DNA of 64,000 bases from Ilex aquifolium (taxonomy: Eukaryota > Streptophyta > Magnoliopsida > Aquifoliales > Aquifoliaceae): the NCBI GenBank assembly GCA_951799425.1, contig OX637394.1, positions 46,046,142 through 46,110,141 of the forward strand, in the 5' to 3' direction. A model generated the notes under the pieces. The model was given only the letters and a program-made list of their open reading frames with translations, was not told where the DNA came from and made no database searches. Position 1 is the stretch's first letter. Each line of letters begins with the position of its first letter. This document shows positions 44,501-56,500 of the stretch, piece by piece. The translations under genes and the position numbers were made by a program.

Positions 44501-47500
44501 CCACCAGACTGTCCTCTTCTACCCCTACACTAAGGAACAATGTTATCAGAACCGGACCGGACATCGAACCGGCAGAGGGACCGGGTCAATGGTTCACTGG
44601 TTCAACCACTGGGTCAACTGGTCGAACCGGTCTTATAATAAAAAAATAAAAAATAATAATTTTATTAAAAAATTCATAATCACAATAAAAAAATAAATAG
44701 TGTAATATGTGGTGTACTAAATATACTGTGTGTGGTGTACTAGAGTGTACTGGGTAATGGGTATTGGTTTCAAAGTAGTCCGAATCCGACGAAAAGCCAT
44801 CTTCACACGTTCTTTTAGACCTTCATTTGGGGATTCAACATCACCGCTCTGTTTATCGAGATGAGCCACAGTCCCATAAACACTTATCACCAGCTTCCCA
44901 TCCTCTCCAAGCTTAACATCTCCAAAGAGTGAAACGAGTGAGCAAATGATTTTCTCTGCTTCCTTCTCATTTTCTCTGCTTTCTTCTCATTTTTTGCTTT
45001 CTTCTATAACTGTGTGTGTGTGCGTGTAGACAAAGAGAGAGAGAAAAAGACAATACCCATTACCCAGCATCTCTTACTCTTCCCCTTTCTCTTATGAAGC
45101 ATCTCTTATGAAGCAGCTCAAGCTATCGAAGTAGCGATAGTTCCTCCCCTTTCTCTTGGTGCAGCACGCTGGAACCTTATTGTACAGTAAGGCTGGAGGC
45201 AGCGACCGAATGGAGTGAAGAAGAAGAAGGGCACCGAGTAGATTTAGGGCAAAATTAGGAATTTTGGGCATTTTATAGAAATGACACTAGAACCGGCCGG
45301 TTTGACAAAACCATCCGGTTCACGGTTTTAGTCAAAAACCAGCCGGTTTGACGGTTTTACACCGGTTTAATTGTCTAGGCGGTCCAATTCAAGAACCGGA
45401 CCGGCTGAGGTCCCGGTTCACGGCCCAACCGGTCGAACCGGCCGGTCCGGTCCGGTTTTAATAACACTGCTAAGGAAGACCATGCAATCCCTAACAAACA
45501 TCTATTAGGTCTCAGCAAACTACAACAATAACAATACGATTGATCTTTATCATTAAATGCGACATCATTTGTACAACCTTTGTCAACTTTCTATTGCCAA
45601 GTCAACTATCTCGAGGAGCAATAGTGGCTAGTGTTGAACTCTATTGGGGTATAGGATGAAACATGATCCATCGCCAACTTTCCTTTTACTGAATATAAAA
45701 CATATACCTCCATCAAAGAGGGAAAAGGTTCCTTATATTTAAATCCTAATTTGATCAAACTCGAGATTCAAGCCAGCCACGGAGTCAACAATCCTCTACT
45801 GTTCAATTGACTTCTGTAGTTTCAAGGCATCTCTTTTTTTTTTTTTGTAAATCATCTGGTGTCCGGTAGCCACAACGGGCTCTGACTAATCCGGATTCGA
45901 GCCAGGCTGGACCACAAGGGCGGCAAAGCTCTCCCTACCGAGTATTTAAACGTAGTTGCATTCCCAAATTCTCAAACCGAGGACCTTGGTTAAGCTAGAA
46001 CAACCCCAAGCCAGTTGATCTACGCGCTCGGTGGTGTTTCAAGGCATCTGTCGCACATCTCATGTCAAGTCTAATCTAACTCTAACCATTACCCTTAAAA
46101 GGGTATGAAAATAGGTTGCCGAAGAAGAATTTTATGCTTAGTATTATGAATCCGACATTTTAATTCATCAGCCTGTCACATTTTCAAACTTCATCTGTGA
46201 TACCTCTCAAATCCCCTTAGCAATACGTAGAAATAAATAGCCATTGCCAATCTCTAGTTGCATGGAATAAAGTAGACAAGACATAACCATTGAATTCTCA
46301 ACATCCAACTTATCATAAAATGAATCATCTGCCTATGCTCCCACAGTTTTGGCAGTAAAATAATTCATCTTTTGTAGCCACGGAGTCAACAATCCTCTAC
46401 TGTTCAATTGACTTTTGTAGTTTCAAGGCATCTTTTGCACATCCCATGTCAAGTCTCTGACAGTGATCTAACTCTAACCATTACCCTTAAAAGGGTATGA
46501 AAATAGGTTGCCAAAGAAGAATTTTATGCTTAGTATTATGAATCTGACATTTTAACTCATTAGCCTGTGTCATATTTTCAAACTTCGACTGTGATACCTC
46601 TCAAATCCCCTTAGCAATACGTAGAAATAAATAGCCATTGCCAACCTCTAGTTGCATGGAATAAAGTAGACAAGACATAACCATTGCATTCTCAACCTCC
46701 AACAAATCATAAAGTGAATCATCTGCCTATGCTTCCACAGTTTTAGCAGTTAAATAATCATTTTTCCCTTACTCCTAAAAACAAAATAGCTAATTGTGAC
46801 CAAGTAAGAAAATTGTGGCCATCAAGCATTACACTTGTAATATGCAAGGAAGGGTTTACAATATGGAGCTCAACGTGACTTGAATCTTTTGACTGTTTCT
46901 AAGAGACGTGATAGATTTCATCATCCTTAATCTAAGTTCAACCTCAACCAAAGGAACCCAGATGCACCAAATGGCTCAACAAACAAACCAAAAAAAAACA
47001 AAAAAGAATCACAACTACTGTATCAACAAGGCATAATCGAGTCGAGAAATCACATAAATCAGCAAAAAATTATATTGGCGCAAAAACTTCACTGCCAAGA
47101 GCTTAAGGCCATAAAACTCCATCAAAAATCAAAACCGACTATTGGGCAACCCTAGATCCACTTCGACAGCACCAATAGATTGTGTTCCAAGTGAAGAATC
47201 CACCAAACAGGGACAGAACTGATATTTCTAAAAAAAAAGGCCCAAAAAAAAAAAGAAAACCAAGAACGATGCCTCAAATCTTCTCAAAAAATTCCAAAAT
47301 AATCATGTAGATGTGTTGGGCTCACCGAGTTGATCACAATAGTGTTTTTTTTGTTTTGGCAGAAAAATCAAAAAAAAATATGAAAAAAAATTGCTTCATT
47401 GGGAAAGTCGCTCACTCTACATGCATATGAATTCAAGGATCACATGTCCTGCTCTGAAACAAAGTTAAATTGCTATAATGGTTGAAAAGAGAAAAGGAAA

Positions 47501-50500
47501 AAGGAAAAGAGAAAGAAGTAGAAAGATGGATGTTGAATCAGAGAGAAGATAATTAAGTAAGGTTCTCCTCCTCTATAGTTTATATTTATAGCTAAAATAT
47601 TATGTTGACAAAAATACCCCTCATAATAATAATTATAAAACTAAAACACTTCCAACACTGGTCATGCTTAATAGGAAGCCCAACATATATTTAAGGCATC
47701 AAGAGAGTTAAGATAGGGTGATCCTTTATCACTTTTTTTATTTACTGATTTTGCAAATGGGTTGAGTAGGTAAGTGAGAAGGGCCAACAATTGTGACCGT
47801 GTGAGATGTTTGATTGTGAGGAGAGATTTGATTTTGGTATCCCATTTGCAGTTTGCCGACAATATGATATTCCTTCCTGCAAGGAATGAGGATAAAGTCT
47901 TAATTTAAGAATATCATGAAGGTTTTCGACTTGTTTTTAGGATTGAGGGTGAATTTCTAGAATTAATTCACCTCGGGCTGAATCAACCGAATAGTGGGAA
48001 TTTTGGGATGTAGAGTGGGGAGTGGCCTTTAAAGTACTTAGGTTCACCGCTGGTGGGAATTCTTTGTTTATCCTCTTGGGATCTATTTGTAGAAGTGGTG
48101 AAAAGATTAGATGAGTGGAGAGAGCTTACATTCAAAAAGTAGTAGATTACGCCAGTGCAGTCAGTTTTAGGCCTTTAGCTAGTATTCCCACATATCTTTT
48201 ATCCTTATTCAAGATGCCTGGGAAAATAGTATGAAAATTTGAAAAACAAATGATGAAGAATTTCATGTGACAAGGAAGTGGAGTGGGGCAGAAGGATCAC
48301 CTAATTAATGGGGCAGTTGTCTCAAGATCTAGGAACAAAGGGGGGCTTTCTCTTGGCAATTTGAAGACAAAAAATATTGGGTTAGTGGTTTAGTTAGTTT
48401 GAAGGTTTCCCTTGAAACAAAATTTTCTATAGCAAATATAGTTTGCACGCCAACTATGGGTCACTAATAGGGTTGAAAGGTTACGTTTTAGATGTCCATG
48501 GAAATTCGTATCTCAAAGATGGACGAGGTTTTCCCAAAACTTATTTTGCAATGGGTAACAAGAAGAGAGTTCATAGGGAAACCATCTTTTTCTTGATTGT
48601 TTCCACATCTCTACCACTTACCTTGTTTCCATGGTTCTTCTATTGCTCTTATGCTTCAGTTATTTAATCATGTGTACTCTGTCTCTCGGAATTTCAGAGT
48701 CCATAGGAATTTAGTGATGGAGGTACTACAGATTGGATTCCATCGCTTGAGTTCATTGATGACTTTATGTTAAATCAAGAATCATGGACAAAAGAAAGTG
48801 GACCCTTGAATCTTCAAGTATGTTCCATTGTAAATCATTCTTTGATTCTCTTTTGCATGGGTTGTTGCACATGGTGAGATTAATACGTTTCATATGCTAT
48901 AGAAAATAATGTCTAATACCTGTCTTTCCCTACATGTTGTGTAATGTGTAAAAGTGATATTGAAAGCATTGATAATTAATTTAACACTGTCCCATAGCAT
49001 TGACCTTAGGGTATAAGTTGCTTAGAATTGTGGGTTTGAGTTTGGCATTTCCCGCATCATTTAGGTCCTCGTTTTGTGGAAGATATGGTAAAGGAGAGAC
49101 TAATTTGGAATTGTGGCTACATTTTGGGTTATTTGGAAGGAAAGAAATGCAATAATCATTGAAGACCGAAAGGATTGCTTGGAAGGTATATGGGACCATA
49201 TTCATTCCTTTTTATGCCTCGGTTTGTAAGGATTCTGAATGAATTCTGCTTTTCACTATTCATGCAGAATGGAGAGAAACATGTCACTTATAGGCTTTTA
49301 ATGTTTTCCCTTTACTTGATCTTTTGTTTCTTGGTCGGATTTCTTATTCAATCTTTTTATTACGTACTCTTCCACTTTATATTCTTCTATTTTATTAATG
49401 CAAGATTTCTGTTTCCTATCATTAAAAAAAAATGATTCTAAATTGAGTGGGCATAAAAAGTATATCCCCTTCATATCCACTGCAGATCCTGACACGCTTG
49501 ACTGGCCAAGCACATTGAAGATATTAAAGCAAACAGCATCAGCACTTGCTTATATCAACAGGCAGCAGATTTTCACTGGGGACTTGAAACCCGACAACAT
49601 TCTGATCGACCAGGTCGGTAACACAGAATTACCAACGAGTAGGAGTAACAAAGTCCAGATAATGTGGAATCTAATTTATCCTTCAGCTGTCAATTCTGTA
49701 CTTTTGCCAAGCTTCTTTTTGATTGTTATTCTAATTGCTGGTATACAGGAATACAATGTTAAAGTAAGTGATTTTGGCTCAGCAAAACTGGGAGGACGGG
49801 GTATACCTACACGTAACGTAGGATATGCTGCTCCAGAACTTTTTACATCAGGTAGCTTACAAATTCATTTAAATCATCATTCAATCAAAAATGATTCATG
49901 TCAACTGATTAAGCTCTCCCAAAAGCCATAAAAGCAATCAACTAACAATGACCCTTTGTGTTTTAGGAGTTTGGTCTCAAGCTGTGAAAACAATTAATAT
50001 CAAAGTCATACAAGCTATTTTCAGAAAGTCTGGCCAATTTTTTACATTAATTAACCTCAAAACCATCGAACACAAGCAGCAAAATGATGTCTCAGTTGTT
50101 CTCTGAGCTAGATTTTAGCTTCAAGTCGAACACTAGTTACTCATTCTACAGAAAATCCTATAAGGATTAAAAATACTCAACATAGGCTACTTCAAAAACC
50201 TGCTTAGAGCATAGGCATGTGGTTAAGAAAAACGGAAAAAGACGAATCTAATTGAAAAAGCTGTGAACCTGAAATTTTAATAATTACACATAAGAAACAA
50301 AGCAAGACAAGTCGAGTGAATAAGAATAACCACATACACATTTTGAAAAAGAAGGAAGAGAATGAGAAGAGGGAGACAATGAAAAAGAAGGGGAAAATGA
50401 GAAGAGGAAGAGAGACTTTGTAATTTTAACCAGCAACAATTTGTTAAAAACACAAAGAAAATAAAAGAAACCTCATAGATGCATAAAGTGATAAAACTAG

Positions 50501-53500
50501 AAAGAAAAAAACAAGGTGAAATTTAACGCGCACAACGACCAAAAACACAAGTAAGAAAGGTATACTCATTTAAATCACCACACATTCCTCCACTATTATC
50601 CCATGATAGAAATTCCAGTACCAAGCAAGTTCTTTCACTCAAAAAAAAAAAAATCGGAGCATATATCGCTGATCCAAATGCCTCATCTACTGCCTAAAAG
50701 GAAGAATTATGCGCCATCTGCAAACCCTTTGTTTTTCAAGCATTCTCTTTAGAATTTCCTAACCATCCATCCACCACTAAACAAAAATCAACTCTTTATC
50801 CATTCTTCGCTCTGTAGAGAAAAGCTAAGACATTGTAAACCTAGACTAATTATGTCTACGACAGTACTTGGTAATGAATTTGTTAATTTAAAACTATGAT
50901 CTTCTCAACATTAGTCACATCATGCTGAAGAATAGCATATCCGCCACATGATGAAATTATGTAACACCAGTCCATAATGTTTTCAGTCATCATGAACTTC
51001 AATTATAACAATTAAGAACATCGATATAAAACAAACAAAAGCTAAAACCCTGTGTTCCAAATGTATTTTTTCAGGTGCTTGCTACTACATCCCCAAACAC
51101 CAATAATTTTGATACTGTTACACCAACATAGACCTAAGAAACACGGACACGGATACGGGACACGGATACGACACGACACGGACACGCCGACACGAAATTT
51201 TTCAAAAAAGTAGGACACGGACACGTTAGCGATACGTTAAATAACATGTATTTTATATATATATATATATAAAATCATGTGATAAAATAAAAATATTATC
51301 ATAATAATCTTTTAATTCATCATTTTCCTAATTCTAAAAATTCACATCATGATATCACTACATAAAAAGTACAATATAAAATATAATGATACACATTCAA
51401 CATTAACGTTCATGATTCAATAATCAATGACTTTTACAACTTTTACTTTAAAAAATATTCCATTTCGTAATACTAATTTTCATCAAATTTCAAGAGCTCC
51501 AATTTTGTAATCCCATTTTTTTTTACATTACTTTCATATTAAAAGACTATTTCATTTGTATATAAGTTCGTATTCGTATCCAAAATTATGTTAAATTAAT
51601 GTCCTATGTTCAATGTAGTGATTATTACTTTTTTTATATTATGATTGTGACTCATATCCCTTTAAAATTATCTAAATAACTCTTAATTATAAAATTATCT
51701 GAAAAATTCTCAAAAAATTGAAAATAAATCTCAAAACGTGTCCCCCAGCGTGTCCTGAACGTGTCAGCCGCGTGTCCCCAACGTGTCCTAAAAAAAATTT
51801 AACAATAAAAAAATCGGACACTCATTTTAACGTGTCCGACACGTGTCCGAGCGTGTCCGAAGCGTGTCCGTGTCCCAGACGTGTCCGACACCGACACTCT
51901 GCCCAAAATGAAGTGTCCGTGCTTCCTAGACATAGACCCTTGTTGACCTACACCACAATCCAAACAATGGTCTGTTTTCGAAATAAAGCAGAAATAGATG
52001 TTTCTCATGTTAGCAGCATCTTACGATCCTCTCTCTCCGCATCTACACACAAACATGATCATTAATCCTGCATTGATGGGCAGATTATAATAGACTGAAG
52101 CGTTGCAGGATTCATAGGAGTACTTAGCAAGGATAAATTTCTTGGCAAAAGAAGGCTCCAGGGCATTCTTCTGATACCAACAAAATAGAGGCCTGAAGAT
52201 GACATGAAAAGCACTACACAGATCAGCATCCCCACTTCTTACCTTTGAAATTTTGGCACTCATTACAATCCATTTGATCCAATTGTAATGAATTCCAAAA
52301 ATATTACATTCGGAGAAGTCTTAATATGTATTATAGGATAATATGGCCGCTAAACTAGCTAATAAGTTTTGTTATTTCCTAAAATTCAGGGATATTTTGA
52401 AATTTTTGTTCTAGTCGGACTTAGATGGGCAAGAAATTTTCTCAGATAGGTAGATCGACCCCATGGTGTCCTTTTCGTGCAGCCTTCATTGTTTTAGATC
52501 ATTACATAAGTTTGATTAGATATTTTTAACTAGCACAAGATTTTTCAATTTCAAATATGAATTTCAGGGTCCAGTCATAACACAAGAAGAATACAACCAA
52601 CCATCCACACACCTGTGTCCTCTCTGAATTTGATGTAGAAAACAGATGAAAGTTTACCAATAGACACTGGTGATCAACTTTAGAATACAATCTCAACCGA
52701 GGGCATATCAGCTAGAATGATTCTTCATATGCAATTCTAGGAATATTAGACTTCTCAATGAGAAGTATCCTACAAACTATTCCTTGTACTTCATTCTTCC
52801 TCTATATGTTCTTCAGTAGTATGTGCTATTGTTTACTTTTAGATCCATAGCCAGCTTTTTTTTTTTTGATAGGTAACATAACTGATATATATATATATAT
52901 ATGGGTATTACATCAACGAGGTTGAATAAGAATCCAACCAAGAAAGTTAACAATACAAAAAAAAATACATCAAGGCTCCAAATCACATGAGGCTCATCAA
53001 TCCGCCAAAACAGCGAAAAGAGGAGTATCTTTAAAATCCTTTGACACCAAAGCCCAAACTGAAGCGATGAAACAAATACGGTTCCACAGCCCTTCCAACA
53101 TTTTGCTTCGATCTTCAAAAATTCTTACATTCCTTCCCTTCCATATAACCCAAAAAATAGCAAGAGTTGCACATTTCCACAACATCAACCATTTAGCAAG
53201 CCTTCCAAATCCATTCAAGTCTTCAACAAACAACAAAGTAGATGATTTGGCAATAATCCAAATCAACCCAGCCAAACTAAACAGCTTATAACACAGAAAG
53301 CAATAGGGCAATAAAGGAATTAATGATCACTATTCTCCACATCACACTTACACACCACTGAGGGGATATACAACTATTAGGTCTTCTCTTCTGAAGCATA
53401 TTAGTGGTATTAATCTTTCCATGTGCAACAGTCCATGCAAAATTTTGCACCTTAATAGACACTTCAGCATTCCATATCATCAAAGCAAGATTAAAGATGG

Positions 53501-56500
53501 CACAAGAAGATTCTTCCATCAAAGAAGTAAAGAAGGATTTACTAGAAAAAAACACCCGAAGATTCTTTTTCCCATCTTCTTTGATCACATGACTTAAGAT
53601 TCAACAAATTACTATTAAGAATAACACGAAGTGACGTCAACTCCATTGATTCCCTATCATATAAATTCCTATGAAAACCAAAATCCCAAGAATATGGTTG
53701 ATCATAAAATCTCACCATAAAAGCAATGGAATTACCATGAAAAGATGATAAGTGAAAAAGACGTGGAAACAAACTTTTAAAAGATGAACCCCCTAATCAT
53801 ATATACTCCCAAACACAAACTCTCTCTCCCTTACCCACCACAAAATGATGATGTTGGAATAACCTCAACAATTCCTATGATATAAATTTCCATAGACATC
53901 GGTAACTTCTATTTCAACCCTATTAACATCTCATCCATTAGTCTACAATCCATATTTGCTCTTGATAACTAAATGCCACAAAGAACTATGTTCTATGGGA
54001 AACCTCGAAAGCCACTTACCCACTAAAGCCATATTTCTTACCTTCAAATTCCAACGGACAGACCTTATTTATCCCTGGATCTAGAAACCATTTCCCATTT
54101 AATTAAGTGATCCTTCCCCCCTTCTTCACTTCCATCCACAAAAAATCTTTCATCATTTTCTCGATCTTCAAAACAATCTTTACAGGTATCTTAAAAAAAA
54201 TAAAAAAAGTATGTGGAAATACTAGATAAGACTAATTGTACTAAAATTAACCCACCCCCTTTGGAAATGAAAGCCTTTTTTCCAACTCACAAGTAAGCTT
54301 TTATCCATATTCACCTTCAATCCAAATATCATGCCAAACACTTTTACAATATTCTTAAAATTTAACATTTTTTCCTCATCACCCATAGAAAATAATATAG
54401 TATCCTCCGCAAATTACAACTATGAAACGGAAACCCTATCCCACCCAACAGTAAATTCTTCCACTAGATTAACACTTTCAGCCCTTCTTACCAACCTACC
54501 CAACCCATCTACAACTAAAGTAAAGAAAAAGGATTATAAAGGATCCCTTTGTCTCAATCATCTAGAAGCCTTAAATCTGCCTCTTGGTTTTCCGTTCATC
54601 ATTACGGAGAAGTTCATATATCACAAACAACCCTTAATCCACCTCCTCCATCGAAATCCAAAGCCCTTCACTTCTAAAACATAATCCAAAAAATCCCAAT
54701 CCACATGATCATAGGCATTTTCAAAATCAATCTTACAAACAAAACCTTCCTTTCCTCTAACTCTATATTTTTTCACTACCACATTAGCCACTAAAGCAAC
54801 ATCAAGAATTTGCCTACCTTTAACAAAAACACATTGGCACTCAAAGATAGTATCCCTTAGAGTCTCCCTTAATCTCAATGATAACACTTTGGCAATGATC
54901 TTATAGAGACTAGTTACCCAGCTTATCGGTCTAAAATCCATCTTTTTCATAGACTTGTCTTTTTTGGGATCAAACATATAAATGTAGCATTAGTGATTGC
55001 ATTAATAATACCACTTTAGAAGAATTCATTAAAAACTTTCATCAAATCCCTCTTAACAATATCCCAACAATCTTGAAAAATGGCCAAAGTGAAAATACCA
55101 GGACCGGGAGCTTTTTCTCTCCCTATCAATAAGCATTATGCTTAATATACCAATTCTGTATATTTGCTATGCAAAATGTAATACATACTTTAGGTATGGA
55201 CAATACTTTCACCTTCAAAATCCAATCATGCTCTAACCCTTCTCAATTTGTGATTTGTAAGCAACATTTCATTTCAAGGGATAAAAGGCAATCAATTTGT
55301 GATTTTTAAGCAAGGAACGAACATCACATATTAGAGAACGAGGCTTGAAAATTAAAAAGTTATTAAGTATTAATTTGTGGTTTTTGAAGCTGAAAACAAC
55401 CAAAAATTCAAGTTCTAATAGTTTTTTCTCTCATCGATACCTATTCAACAGACACCTTCCGGTCCATGTCCTATGTCCCAGTTTTTTCATATCATTAGTT
55501 CCACACACATACAATTTAATATAGCAAAGTTTCGTAAAGGTTGTCTCAAGACCAAAACTAGTGAAACACTAAAATCTCCGATCTGTCCAATTAAATCAGA
55601 TATAGCAACACGAGTGGCACTTATTTAAAGAAAGTATTAAACTAAAATCACAACATCAAATATAAAAAACACGAAGCTATCCCATAGAGAATAAAATAAA
55701 CAAAATAACACAACACAATACACATAATGCTAAATATAAACACAAGAAGCTATCCCCTATTGCACTTAGCTAATATTCCTGGCCGACAGAAGTAAATCAA
55801 AAATTGATACTCAATATATGCAAAGGAAAATGAAAATAGAGTAATAACATCTAAAAGCAGCAACAAGCAAGTCAAACTGCCTTCAGGAGACACATTCAGT
55901 CTCTAGAAAAGGAAACTTCTGCTCACACTACATTGCTTCTTCGTATTAAAATTTGCAAATTGGGTCTACAGCAAAAAGCTCTGTCCCAAATAAACAAAAT
56001 CCATTACTTACTATGAGCCGATGGAATTTCTGCTACTCAAGTATCATGGATAAACTTTGTACAAGAAAATGTGTCTACCCCTCCAGATTATAATGCTGAC
56101 CTGTAAAGACAAAAGTCCCAAATAATATCAAAAGCAAAACAAAATCAAAAGTTGGAAAAAAATTTGACTTATTCATCAAAACATGAATTGGCCACAAAAA
56201 ATAACCAAAGGCAGCCTACAGATCAGACCAGCCAAGTATCAAAGAGGCTGTGCAAAATGAAGTCATCACTAAATTCAAGAAAGATAAACAAAATGAGACC
56301 ATCCATATCCTTTTTTTGTTTCATTTGAAAAGAAAAATAATTAACTACACCCCCTAAAAAGCTTAATTGCGGAATAATTTCAGGTACCAAAGTATTTGCC
56401 TAGCCCACATAAATAGATCCAACATTTCTTAATTTTACCATAACACTTCAATTCATCCTTACTTTCATTAAGAAGCAGAAAGCAATGTGAACATTCATGC

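Noticed and set aside
49398-49931. A 177-codon open frame starting in the LINE tail
   Set aside because: It reads through two kinase exons and an intron. Splice sites and domain continuity show that its start is in the LINE and its end in intron 4, so it is not a gene.
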